From Albugo candida (lineage: Eukaryota > Oomycota > Peronosporomycetes > Albuginales): 64,000 nt of DNA. Position numbers and translations under genes: made by a program. Under the pieces are notes generated by a model that saw only the letters and a program-made list of their open reading frames with translations, did not search any database and was not told where the DNA came from. The stretch lies in NCBI GenBank assembly GCA_040437565.1, contig JBDOQK010000001.1:558001-622000 (forward strand), read 5' to 3'. Positions 1-11,107 of this stretch are shown piece after piece. How positions within the stretch are numbered: position 1 is the stretch's first letter; every line of letters starts with the position of its first letter.

Positions 1-1038
1 ACGCAGGTGGGGCTTCCGTTGCTGGACACGTGACGATTGTGTACGTGACGTACTCCTCGTCGTCGTCGTTCCGGCCCATGGCGATGGGAAGGGATTCTTC
101 AGTTCCGATTTAAATTTGATTAATCAGAATGACAGCCGTTGGCTGGCAGAGAGCCAATCGGGCCAGAGGAGCTTGTTGGAAGGCAGCTCTGGGATGTGTG
201 GTAAAAGTGAGAATACTTTAATCCCTTGAAATCCTAGCGATAGCGCGTGGCGCTCTACAGATACTCTCTACTGTTACTCTGTGTGTCGTGAGCGCTCGCT
301 GTGTACTTCTTCCCATCCGCGTGTATTCATACTGGCTGATTCTGGTCTGGTTGGTAATGATATGCAATAAGCTGACAACTGGTAGGACCAGGTTGAAGTG
401 GAGATGACGTCGCCGTCATGTCAGCTGGTAATGCGTGTTCGTTATCCGCAACGACCTGCCCACCCAATCGAAAATTGAAGAAAAAGCTTCTTCGATAATA
501 TTTCTACATCCAAGTTGGTAAACACGTGTTAGGCACCTGGTACACAAGTGTGGTTTCTCCACCAAGTCTCCATCAGGAACAAAATAAACACCAAGAAATA
601 TAATCATCTTATTTTTTCAATTATGAAATACGAGCAACTAATTCTCATTACGCTAGTAATTATGAAGCATGTTACAGCTATAGCTACCAGTTTCTCACGT
701 GGTAGCACTCCCTTCGCAATTCATTGCTTTATTTCACCATTAATGTAATTACGTTCCCTATTATACTCCTTTATCATAACGTTCGATCAGCATATTTTGA
801 TGAATGCTTCGTCAGTAATCCAATTCTTCTTCAACGGCGTCTTTGTTACCTTCTTCTAGTGCACCTATGTTTGTTTCTGCTCTGTATTTGCTCTGAAATA
901 TCATTCTATTGCACTATTGCTAGACTATCGCTGATTGACGCTTCTTTTAGACAAGCTATCTACACAGGACGATTGTATATCGTCAAGGATTTCATAACGC
1001 TGTTAACCTGGTTCTTGAAGTACCTTCCTTATCCTATC
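1..1038. other. No gene recognised; AT-rich flank of Copia fossil
   Basis: Reading frames here are short and show no recognisable domain. The stretch at about 190-360 is rich in CTCT/TGTG and resembles transcribed repeat flank, but I could not match it to either LTR. It ends where the inverted Copia LTR begins at 1039. Confidence 0.4.
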
Positions 1039-1199
1039 TGTTCAACACGGGCTAAGAGCTAGATGGAAAACTGAGAGCTTAATTTATTTGAGAATGTGAT
1101 CCCAGTTATCGCTGTCCGTTACCTTCGACCTCTTCTGCGTCAGTTTCTTCGAACCACTCCCAATGGTCGCGTCTTTCACCCATCAGTCGCATCCTGTCA
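1039..1199 (-). repeat. Copia LTR, 3' copy of the minus-strand element
   Basis: On the minus strand it begins TGACAGG and ends GTTGAACA, giving TG...CA termini. By eye about three quarters of positions match the plus-strand LTR at 2167-2333, including the shared block GTGAAAGACGCGA. Confidence 0.75.
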
Positions 1200-1990
1200 T
1201 GTCAGCACTCGCTCCCTTTCAAGTCAGTAGTCTCCCTGATTTAACAATCCTTCCGGGTGGAAATCTTACCCACTCAGCATTACAATTCCGCGTAGTTCGC
1301 AGAATCGTGGCGCTGGGAGGACCTTGGTCATGATGTCCGCACGCATACTATTGGACTCGCCGTACTGTACCTTGATTACCTTCTTCTCGAGATCCTTAAC
1401 AAACCTGTACCGCACTTCAATATACTTGACTCGATCAGACGTGTCCTCACTCTTGATCTGAGCTATCGCTGCTTGATTGGCGAAGTGAAGTATTGACCTC
1501 GTTTTGATCAGAACGCCGATCTCTTTTAAGTAGCTCCATTATGCCGACCATATCAGCGGCAGTTTCTGAAGCTGCCACATACTCAGCCTCCATTGTGGAT
1601 AGAGTCACGCATTTCTGTTTCTTGCATAGCCAGCCCAGAATCATGCCGCCCACCATCAACACGCCACCGCTCACCGATTTGCGGTTAGTCTTGTCCCCTG
1701 CGTAATCAAAGTCGCTGAAAGCTTCGACTAGCACACTTTCTCCTTTCATCGCAGATGGGTCACCGCTCATCAAGAACTTGAACTGCTCGTACTTGGCTAT
1801 CTTCTTAATCAAGCGCCAATCACCTTCTCTCGGTGCATGCGAACGTCGGGTCGCTCGGTGTACTGCAAACGCTATATCGGGCTTGTACACCGGGCTATCC
1901 ATAGGAGACGACCCATCGACTGGAACATCTGCACAGTCGGTCTCTATGGTGTGCCGCTGGGTCCGTGCCCAGCTCAGTCGGTTAAGCACT
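1039..1990 (-). mobile_element. Copia (Ty1/copia) LTR-retrotransposon fossil, 3' part
   Basis: Minus-strand fossil. The frame at 1447-1990 reads the RNase H end of Copia pol, with the family signatures DYAGDK, KSVSGG, KKQ and LSTMEAEY. Downstream on the same strand lies an LTR of about 161 bp (1039-1199) with TG...CA ends; it aligns over its whole length, in inverse orientation, with the LTR at 2167-2333. Only the 3' end of the element is present. It is broken: gag, integrase and reverse transcriptase are missing, and the pol part stops next to a SINE. Age cannot be taken from LTR divergence, because the two LTRs belong to different copies; the decay suggests an old insertion. Confidence 0.8.
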
Positions 1991-2080
1991 TAAGCGCACT
2001 GACCCCCTGCCAGAGGTCGTTGATTCGATCCCCGGCAGTGTGGTCAGCGGTTTGAGCCCACACAAGCAAAAGATTGGAAA
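1959..2080 (+). repeat. tRNA-derived SINE, copy 1
   Basis: About 122 bp with internal RNA polymerase III promoter boxes: an A box in CAGCTCAGTCGGTTAAGC and a B box in GATTCGATCCC, spaced as in a tRNA. A second copy on the opposite strand at 4964-5087 matches at roughly 85-90% by eye. It is not a working tRNA gene, because the ends do not form an acceptor stem. tRNA-related SINEs are known in Phytophthora infestans. It sits at the truncated edge of the minus-strand Copia fossil. Confidence 0.75.
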
Positions 2081-2166
2081 ATATCTGCCTCTTTAGATTT
2101 TGAAGTCAGACTTGATGATATTCACACGGTTGGGGGATCAGGATAGTGTTAAACCAGAGCGACTGC

Positions 2167-2333
2167 TGGCAGGAAAGTATGGGACTGCTGCGTGAAAGAC
2201 GCGAACATTTGGGAGTGGTAAGAAGAAACCGACGCAGAAAAGATTTAAGGTAATGGATAGCGATAGCTAAGACCACACTCTAATATACATCAAGTTCTCA
2301 ATTTTCTATTCAACTCTCATCCCGTGTTGAACA
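2167..2333 (+). repeat. Copia LTR, 5' copy of the plus-strand element
   Basis: It begins TGGCAGG and ends GTTGAACA, about 167 bp. It aligns with the inverted LTR at 1039-1199 and is followed immediately by a primer-binding-site-like GGTTATGAGCCC (2334-2345). Confidence 0.75.
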
Positions 2334-4863
2334 GGTTATGAGCCCAAAACGCATCGAATCCACCCCCTCTCAGTTCACCCTGGCACGCGACGTCACCTAG
2401 ACGAACGTGAACGCACTGAACGTGATTACTGACCCGTCAAGATGCGAGAGGAGGCGCGATTGGTTTCGGTTACCTCCGAGGCCCGAGATGGAGCGAGGCA
2501 AGCATCTTACGTGAGAACTGAGCGCATGGAACGACTTGAAGGACTCCTCGAGGGGATGGCGTAGTAGCAAGCCCAACTCATGGCAAATCAGCTTACAATG
2601 CAAGTTCAGCTGAGCCGTTGGGCTGAAGCTAAGCCCACGCCACCCTCCGAGCACTCGTTCAGCGGTTCAAGTGCGTTCACGAACTTCATTCGAGCGCGCG
2701 ACCGTAGCATGAGAAGAGGATCACTTGACGAGCCAATGCCAACCGTCGCACCCACTGCACCCCCGCGCATGCCGCTGCCTAACCAGCCGCCGCAACAAAG
2801 GAAACAACCAGCCTCAGCGCAGCATTGCGTGCAACCGGAAGGTCATGGACTGAAAATACAGAAGCCTCGGGACTTGGACTGGCTCGGTTTCGCTAAGTTC
2901 TCAGGAAAAGAGACTTACTTAGGGGTGGGTGTGGGGAATACGTTTCTACAGTGACTTGGCGCGGCGCAACTAATAAGTGGAGGCGAATGGCCGAAAGACT
3001 TCAGGATTATCGCGCTAAGTGGAAAGCTGGAAGGCTAGGATCTGAGTAATTGTGAAAAGATGCTGCTCGTATGGACGGCGGTATCAAACAATCTGGAGCA
3101 CGTCATGAACAGTATGTTGATTCTATACATGATACCGATCCCATCGATAAAAGGGATCGAATGGATGACGATCGAGAAGGATCGCAGCGGGACATGGCCC
3201 TAGCGCTATCAGTTTTTGGCGTACGTGGTAGAGCGGTCGGGTAACTCGGAACAGAGTGTACTGGAATATTAGTGCAAGTCAGCTTCCGCGCACAATCATA
3301 TTGCAATGTTGACTAGGCTAAACTACCAGAGAGCTGACTATCTGGCGCAAGCCGCCGAATTGGTTGAATTCGCGATTGACATAGAAGTCAGCACTAGCAA
3401 GCAAAGAAACGAAGGCGGTCGCGCTGAACGCTCAGGTAATGGACAAGGCGGTTGGTATACCAGCGATGGGCGAGTGGACCAAGGTGGGCGTGAGGAGCCT
3501 ACGTCGCAAGAGTTGAGATCTCCGACTCATGAACATGTTATGGCTGCGGTGAAGCCGGGAACATTCAAGCTAATTGCCCCAAGAAAACGAGTGGTGCCAT
3601 CTCGGCATCTAGAAGAGTCGCAATGGCCGTTGGTGCCGGTACTTGTGCTGGCTCTACTTCGTGGATTTTAAATTGCGGGTCGAGCGTGCACCTCGTATAG
3701 GATTCGAGGATGCTGAAGAACGCAGTGGAATGTGATCATACGTGTCACGCGGCGACTAACACTATGGTCAGAGTGACTAAGGTTGGATCAGCTGAGCAGA
3801 GAACAGTTATCGATGGACAAGAGGTCATGGTCGACCTATCTGAAGTTCATTATCCAGAAAACCTATCTGACATCATCATCAGCTATGGTGTATTGGAAGA
3901 GCGCGGGTTTATCTCGAGAGACACGGCAACCACAACTACGTGGTGCGTCAAGCGGACAAGATGAAGATCTTTGAAGTCTTTCGCCGCAACAACGTTCTAA
4001 AAGTGCGAATTAACAAAAGATGAACGAGCTCTAGAGGTCAGTTTGGCCGTGCAACAAGTTTACGACAGGGTTGATGAAGCCGTACAGAGACAGCACTTCT
4101 AGAACTCCACCAGAAAAGGGACCGATGACAACGAAGTATAGGCGTGGTTACAGGTACCTGATCAATTTCGTTGAAGAACAAGGTTGAGGCGACAGAAAAT
4201 TTGGAACACTTTCACTCTACTTTGAGAAGTGATTTCATTGTCGCGTCCATGTGTTTCGGATAGATGGCGGTAAAGAGTACGCCATTGGAACCCGTTTTGC
4301 AATTTAGCAGGTGTGAGACGCCAAGTTAGTGAAGCCGAGAACCAGGCTTCAAACGGGAAGGCTGAAAGAATGCATAGGACAACACTCAACATGGCGAGGT
4401 GCATGTTGTTTGCGAGTGGTCTAACGCTGTACTTTTGGAGCGATGCCATTGAGTACGCGGCGTATGTTTTAAATCAGAGCTCGTGCAGCAACAATACGAA
4501 ACGCATATCACCGATCGAGATTTTGACGGGTACGGTACCGAACTTAGCGGATGTGATGACTTTCGGCAGTACTTGCTCGGTGTTCTGAAACCCCGTCAAT
4601 AAAGCGTGGAATCCAAGATCACAGATCGGAACGATATTCGGCAAAAATGATGAAACCAAGGGTTTCAGGGTTTACCTACCAAAGGAGAGAATTGTTATCA
4701 CAACGCAGAACGTTCGAAACGTTGAGACGACTAACAGTGATCAGAATGCGCAGTTGCAGTTGCAGGTGCAGCTGGAGCGTGAAGACCCTAATCGGCGAAG
4801 CGCTGTACATGAGCTGGACGAGCTCGCTAAGCGGAAGGAGCCGGAGACAGATCTGCCACAACG

Positions 4864-4963
4864 NNNNNNNNNNNNNNNNNNNNNNNNNNNNNNNNNNNNN
4901 NNNNNNNNNNNNNNNNNNNNNNNNNNNNNNNNNNNNNNNNNNNNNNNNNNNNNNNNNNNNNNN
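4864..4963. other. Assembly gap (100 N)
   Basis: Exactly 100 N. The immediate flanks do not match each other, but the right contig soon repeats the Copia segment found left of the gap. Confidence 0.99.
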
Positions 4964-5087
4964 TTTCCAAGCTTATTGCTTGGGTGGGCTCAAACCGCTG
5001 CCCACACTGCCTGGGATCGAACTAACGACCTCCGGCAGGGGGTCCGTGCGCTCAAGTGCTTAACCGACTGAACTGGGTACGGACCCC
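4964..5087 (-). repeat. tRNA-derived SINE, copy 2 (cut by gap)
   Basis: On the minus strand it carries an A box (CAGTTCAGTCGGTTAAGC) and a B box (AGTTCGATCCC), and it matches copy 1 at 1959-2080 over its whole visible length. The distal tail may be cut by the gap that ends at 4963. Confidence 0.75.
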
Positions 5088-7143
5088 TATCAGCTATGGT
5101 GTATTGGAAGAGCGCGGGGTTCATCTCGAGAGAGACGGCAACCACAGCTACGTGGTGCGTCAAGCGGACAAGATGAAGATCTTTGAAGTCTTTCGCCGCA
5201 ACAACGTTCTAAAAGTGCGAATCAACAAAAGATGAACGAGTTCTAGAGGTCAGTTTGGCCGTGCAACAAGTTTACGACAGGGTTGATGAAGCCGTAACAG
5301 AGACAGCACTTCTAGAACTCTCATCAGAAAAGGGACCGATGACACCTAAGGATAGGCGTGGTTACAGGTACCTGATCAATTTCGTTGAAGAACAAGGTTG
5401 AGGCGACATAAAATTTCGAACACTTTCTACTTTACTTTGTGAAGTGATTTCATTGTCGCGTCCATGTGTTTTGGATAGATGGCGGTAAAGAGTACGCCAA
5501 TGGAACCCGTTTTGCAATTTAGCAGGTGTGAGACGCCAAGTTAGTAAAGCCTAGAACCAGGCTTCAAACGGGAAGGCTGAAAGAATGCATAGGACAACAC
5601 TCAACATGGCGAGGTGCATGTTGTTTGCGAGTGGTCTAACGCTGTACTTTTGGGTCGATGCCATTGAGTGCGCGGCGTATGTTTTGAATCGAAGCTCGTG
5701 CAGCACCAATACGAAACGCATTTCCCCGATCGAGATTTTGACGGGTACGGTAACGAACTTAGTGGATGTGGTGACTTTCGGCAGTACTTGCTCGGTGTTC
5801 AGAAACCCCGTCAATAAAGCGTGGAAGCCAAGATCACAGATCGGAACGATACTCGGCAAAAATGATGAAACCAAGGGTTTCAGGGTCTACCTACAAAAGG
5901 AGAGAATTGTTATCACAACGCAGAACGTTCGAAACGTTGAGACGACTAACAGTGATCAGAATGCGCAGTTGCAGTTGCAGGTGCAGCTGGAGCGTGAAGA
6001 CCCTAATCGGTAAAGCGCTGTACATGAGCTGGACGAGCTCGCTAAGCGGAAGGAGCCGGAGACAGATCTGCCACAACGATAGAAGATCAGCAAAGTCAAT
6101 GATTAGCTCCGCTAAGGCGAAAAAGATCTCAATGGTGGTTGAAGACACATCGAACCCAATCGAATCTGACAGCGATGTTGAACTACTGCCCGTCGAAAAC
6201 GAGACGCTTAATCATATGCGAACGCGCAACCTGGGCTCCAAGCACGTACCCGTAAACCCGGAGAGTGCAGTATTGCTCAAGTACTTAAAGAGTTACCGCG
6301 ATGCGGTAAAAGACCCGCGGTGGACCAGTGGGAAGAGGCACTGCGAACGGAAATAGAGGCATTGGAGCACAATGACACGTGAGATGTGGTAAAGTTTCCC
6401 AGTGACGCCAAGTTATTTCATAGTAAGTGGGTGTATAAGCTTAAGATGCACGCCCACGGTACTGTCAAGAGGTACAAAGCGAGGCTAGTCGCACGTGGCG
6501 ATGAACAATTGTGTGGCGTCGATTGTACATACACGTTCTCGGCCGTGACGGAGATGATATCTGGCAAGGTAATTCTCGCGGTGGCAAGAACCTGAGGAGT
6601 GCCTGCGCATCACGGCGATGTGCCAAGTGCTTACCTTAAAGCTGACAAGGAAGAAGATTTGGAGATATTACTTCACATTCCGTAGGAAAGGACATTGACG
6701 CCGAATTAATGAAAAAGTTCGGCGTGAAGTATAAGAGAAAGCTCGCTTTGAGCCTCAAGAAGGCTTGTACGGCCTGAAACAATCAGTCAGGTTGTGGAAC
6801 CTGATGCTCCATGACATATTGAAGTCACTCATTTTCAGCCAGAGCTACACGGACAGCTGCTTATACATTAGAGAGGATGTCAAGGGCAACACACTCGTGG
6901 GTATATACGTGGATGATGTACTAGCTACGGCTACCAGTGTACAGAAGGTCGACAAGTTTTCTGATGACATGAAGGTTGTTGAGCTAGAAGATCTCACTTC
7001 TCAATTTGCCGGCGACTACGAACCCGCCAATTTAGTACAAAACAACTGGAAAAACTACTTTTTTGAACTCTTTCCTCTCGAAAACAATGGTCCAAGTCGA
7101 CATATCGACACAACCAAGGGTGCTATCGTCCACTTGTAGTGAC

Positions 7144-7559
7144 ATGGCAGCCCTCATGAGTCACCCTGTTTTGAGTGATTACATGATTGTTGATGAGTCA
7201 TCACCCCTGTCTGATGACGTGGAAAGTACCCCCACCCCCAGTGTGACGGTACAGGGCAATACCGGTACTACCGGCGTCGAATGTGGTACCGGTGGTACAT
7301 GTGGTACCGGTGGTACATGCGGTACCGTCGTTGCCTCGTCACAGGGTGACTCAAAGGCAACTGCAAGTGTGGACGACACTAAAAGTCCCACTTTGGCTGA
7401 CCTCATAAAGTCACAGGAGTCCTTGCGTAAGGACCAGGCTAGAGCTCGGGCGAAATTTCGCGTGGAGCTCGCAAAACCGAAAGCCTCGGATATCGAGGCT
7501 ATACTGCAGCTATATGCTGATGGGGAGCACCCGGACTGGTCTGTTTCGTCTGCGAAATT
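7144..7559 (+). other. Open frame of unknown origin, gag-like, cut by gap
   Basis: An open frame of about 138 codons from ATG 7144 runs into the gap at 7560. It is Ser/Thr/Asp-rich, holds a short Gly-Thr repeat (GTGGTC twice, from an 18-bp DNA repeat at about 7280-7325), and then a charged helical stretch with the pattern SQESLRKDQARARA. I recognise no domain. Position, composition and the helical stretch would suit the start of a retroelement gag, but a host gene fragment is equally possible. Confidence 0.3.
7280..7325 (+). repeat. 18-bp tandem repeat in coding frame
   Basis: Two and a half copies of a unit close to GGTACCGGTGGTACATGT, encoding Gly-Thr-Gly-Gly-Thr-Cys in the surrounding open frame. 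The unit contains KpnI-like GGTACC palindromes. Confidence 0.7.
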
Positions 7560-7659
7560 NNNNNNNNNNNNNNNNNNNNNNNNNNNNNNNNNNNNNNNNN
7601 NNNNNNNNNNNNNNNNNNNNNNNNNNNNNNNNNNNNNNNNNNNNNNNNNNNNNNNNNNN
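7560..7659. other. Assembly gap (100 N)
   Basis: Exactly 100 N. The flanks do not match each other, so the true missing length is unknown. Confidence 0.99.
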
Positions 7660-8823
7660 TTATATGTATATATGTTATTTAAGATAGCCTAGGCAGCTAG
7701 AGAAGTCAGTTAGTCTAATTCTAGTGATATAGACACCTTCAACTGAGCTAGTGTACAAGATTGTAAATATCCGTATCCTTTAGAGATTATATGGAATGAC
7801 ATTCACAGCTTCGACCTAGAATACGACGTTGGTTGAACTCGAAGTGATCGGCAAGGCATCATTTCAGAAAAGGCATCATTTCAGAAAAGGAAAAATTACG
7901 GCTCTTGATTGGAGCGTTCCATGACAGCTGACTCATCATATTGGCAACACCTTGATTAGAAGTATTTCAAGAGCATTACGAGGGGAAATATAGCCCTTAG
8001 AAGCTACGATGTGGGTGATGAACCATGCCTCGACCGCCGGACTGTCGAAATCGTCATTCGTTTTGCTCATGATTGTATTCCTCATCTCTCATATTGATTG
8101 ATTGCAGTTGAAACATTCCGAGTCTCGTTCAATTATATTGAACAGCCCATACTGTCCGCCACTCTGATTGATCGACACGGTGAGGTCAAAGGTTGGAAGG
8201 CATTCATTATATTTCGTTCAGATTCAAACCATTGTCCACGGAAGGCAAATACATGAATTTTATTCTTCTTTTTGTCACTTTGATACAGAGAAAGAAATGT
8301 GATGACTGTACTTCAAAGAGATGCAACCACATTGTGACTCATGTGCTCTTCCGATTGCATTTGAACCACTGTGGATGCTGGCAAGGTCCTAACAGTACAC
8401 TTCAAAAAATGGTCGGTTGTGCGCTAAAACTAACAGATTTGCTGAAGCTCCTCATTCGACTCGCAGTCGCTTCAGGATGCCACACTCCGACTCGGGAAGG
8501 TCTTTTTAATGATCCACATGACGACACTCGCTGACCTCCAAAATTTGATGGTGCGGCCATGAGTCTGCCAGAAAGCCAACGCGTTGCCATAATTGCCAAA
8601 CAAAAGCGACGTACGACTCGTGCTAGCAGTGTGACGGAAGCTCTCCACACGTCCACAATACTCATCATTTATAGCAAGAAGGAAGTAAGTATGGTGTACT
8701 AGCACAGCAAATGAGAATTGAAAATGCGAAATCCCGTTGGCTGATGCATACATGACGCCTCATACCACAGGCGGCGCACTCATAACGTTCAACTTTCGTC
8801 TTATATTAAACGATTCACCTAAG
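7660..8823. other. Repeat-derived spacer, no gene supported
   Basis: It holds a 17-bp tandem duplication (two copies of GGCATCATTTCAGAAAA at about 7855-7888). It also holds a roughly 30-bp stretch at about 7666-7695 that recurs inverted at about 9583-9612. The frame at about 8540-8690 (plus) reads a basic helical segment with QRVAI and KQKRR, perhaps a transposase scrap, but too short to name. Confidence 0.35.
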
Positions 8824-10033
8824 GGTGTGACTATTGCTACAGACGTTTTGACTAATGCCACATGTCTGATTGGCTAATTTGTTTACCAGTAATGTGATTG
8901 GTCGATAAGGTAGCTATAATACTGTTTCAACGCAAGATATGTTTCAAAAGAGCAATAACGTTCTCTAGATGGAAAATCTGATACAAACAAAAGTCGATGA
9001 CTGTTCGTAAAATACCATTGTGAACTTAAAGTGAAAGGATAACATGGTCCTCTTATTAATCTCTGCACCTTTGATTCGGGTCTTCCTAAAAAAACGCCAA
9101 TACAACTTCTTCTGAAGTTGTGCATTTGTTACTGCAAGTCTTCAAGTTGCTTAACTGACTCTACAGCAGCATATTTCAAATTCCTTCTAAAAAAGCTCAC
9201 CTGTCGCCACTCACATGAGAAACATGGGCTGTTTACTCACCGTATTTCGACAGACAAGGTCAAGTAGTATATCAAAAATTGCGGGAAATTGGATCGGTAT
9301 TGCCACATGCGCATCGAGAAGGTGATCATTTAGATTTCGCAGAAACTCGAGAAACTAGCACACGACGAAATGACCTTTTGGTGCGAGGAGACAGAATGAT
9401 GAAGTCCTGGTAATGCATCTTTAAACGGCATGAAAATTGAGTTTAAGAACGCGAAATTCCCATTCTCTTCTTTACATAAAATTTACAGATTCGACTTTAC
9501 AGACCTAAGCTGAGAATGCTTACTGATATCAATCAGCAACCAGTTTTCTGATGGCGCTTCGTCGCGAAGCAACTTTGGCGTGATGCCTAGGCTATCTTGA
9601 ATAACAAATATACGTTTGGGAATGTTTTATACGACTATTTGAGTATTTTGTACGAATAAGAAAAGAAATGACATCTACGTGAGCATATTCAGCTCCGGTA
9701 TTATTCTNNNNNNNNNNNNNNNNNNNNNNNNNNNNNNNNNNNNNNNNNNNNNNNNNNNNNNNNNNNNNNNNNNNNNNNNNNNNNNNNNNNNNNNNNNNNN
9801 NNNNNNNAGTATTTTGTACGAATAAGAAAAGAAATGACATCTACGTGAGCATATTCAGCTCCGGTATTATTCTATTTATTTTGACCTCATTAAATGGAGA
9901 AGTTTTATAATACAACTTACGTTGAAGCAGCAAAATAGCTACCTTATCGACCAATCATATTAATAGTATACACATCATCCAATCAGTGGTTTTAAGCTTT
10001 GGCATTGGTCAAAACGTTTGTGGTGTTAGTCAA
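8824..10033. mobile_element. Terminal-inverted-repeat DNA element, non-autonomous
   Basis: Left arm about 8824-8945 and right arm about 9905-10033 are inverted copies. The clearest block is GATTGGTCGATAAGGTAGCT (left, near 8897) and its complement (right, near 9935). A second matched block around ACGTTTTGAC.AATGCCA sits further out. The interior (about 0.95 kb plus a gap) holds no recognisable transposase; frames are short. This looks like a non-autonomous DNA transposon or deletion derivative. Arms of about 125 bp fit a MULE-type element better than Tc1/mariner. Target-site duplications could not be fixed by eye. Confidence 0.6.
9708..9807. other. Assembly gap (100 N) with duplicated flanks
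   Basis: The last 66 bp before the gap (9642-9707) are identical to the first 66 bp after it (9808-9873), so the contigs overlap and the gap is artificial. Confidence 0.97.
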
Positions 10034-10269
10034 ACCCAATGAAATTTGGTGCCGCCTATCAGCTGCAGGATATTATCTACAACTGACAATGCAAACCATT
10101 TATCTGGTACCTGCTTCACACCTGACAATTTGGATGTTCCCATCTGGATAGAATCTCATAGTTTGCTATACCGGCAAAAATCTTCACAGTTTATCGAAGC
10201 GCTACTTGCAATGTGGCCCAACAGTTCTTTCCTTTTTCAATAAGCCGGGAAAACGCTTAGATGTATACA

Positions 10270-10395
10270 GTAATTTATCCCTATTCTTTAGCGATTCGGT
10301 ATAGCCACACCCCTAACTTAACTGAGAATACCGTCACCGTTACACCCCCTAAATATCCTAAATAAATGGGAACCGGTATCACTAACCCCCTAAAG
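10270..10395. repeat. Left inverted terminal repeat of the MULE
   Basis: Inverse-complementary to 11961-12109. It is itself built from about three degenerate units of 35-45 bp, each carrying a core like GGTGTGGCTATACCG or GGTGTAACGATACCG on the complementary strand. Confidence 0.75.
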
Positions 10396-11007
10396 TAAAA
10401 TTAAAATTAGATAACCTTTATCACCATACTCCCTTGATTGAATTACAGATTTGTTTTCTTAATTTTGGGGTGTGGACATGTGCGCCTGTTGTGACCTTCT
10501 TGTTTGCAGGCTCCGCATCTTCGTTTTGGCAGTTCATGCCCCTCCCTCTCAATGTACTCAAATGCGGACAGATCTCGTTAAATACTCGTTGATCTCCTTT
10601 CGGCCGTCCACGTGAGGCCAATGTGGCAGGATCAATTACTTCAGGACTTGGAATAGATGCAAGGCAATTGAGATCCTGCTCAAAAAGCGCTGTCTATGTG
10701 GAGGCAAGACCGAAAAACGCTCTTACAGTTTTTTTATAATGTCCGAAAAGCTTGTATTTTACTAATGAGGCATTGCAAGATACAGTGTGGGATGTACAGG
10801 CTTGTGAAGCCAGCAGTGCTCATGAAATTGAGCTTCATGCAAGATTGAACCCATCTTTTGCATATCTTTGATGGCATGAGAGAAAGGTAATTCTCAAGTG
10901 CTCGTGAATATTTTAGTGCACTTTTCATTGTTCTCCATCGATAGTGCCTTTTGGTACTGCTTGAAGACCTGCAGAAAACAAAGTATGGTCAGTGCATATC
11001 TTGCCAG

Positions 11008-11107
11008 NNNNNNNNNNNNNNNNNNNNNNNNNNNNNNNNNNNNNNNNNNNNNNNNNNNNNNNNNNNNNNNNNNNNNNNNNNNNNNNNNNNNNNNNNNNNN
11101 NNNNNNN
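11008..11107. other. Assembly gap (100 N)
   Basis: Exactly 100 N inside the MULE transposase. The flanks do not repeat each other, so real sequence is probably missing. Confidence 0.97.

Larger units (their letters stand above)
3884..6076. repeat. Direct duplication of a Copia pol segment around a gap
   Basis: The stretch 3884-4863 is repeated at 5089-6076 with a few percent difference by eye. Between the copies lie 100 N and an inverted SINE. The two copies differ at several sites, so this may be two haplotypes or two real element copies joined by the assembler, not a biological tandem repeat. Confidence 0.7.
2167..7000 (+). mobile_element. Copia (Ty1/copia) LTR-retrotransposon fossil
   Basis: Parts in order: a 5' LTR (2167-2333, TG...CA ends); directly after it a primer-binding-site-like GGTTATGAGCCC, as used by Copia elements primed by an initiator-Met tRNA fragment; a gag-like stretch (about 2400-3670); the pre-integrase/integrase part (about 3710-4590 and again 5580-5860); and reverse transcriptase (about 6380-6960), with the family signatures KWVYKLK, RYKARLVARG, YGLKQ and YVDDVL. 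An approximately 980 bp stretch occurs twice (3884-4863 and 5089-6076) on either side of a gap and a SINE. The element is clearly broken, with on the order of ten or more interruptions. The RNase H end and 3' LTR were not found. The end coordinate is approximate. Confidence 0.85.

Noticed and set aside
1959-2080. Functional tRNA gene
   Set aside because: A and B boxes are present, but there is no acceptor-stem pairing, and a second diverged copy with the same tail shows it is a SINE.
3306-3671. Host gene within the plus-strand Copia region
   Set aside because: It lies in gag position with no host-like introns and is followed by Copia integrase and reverse transcriptase pieces.
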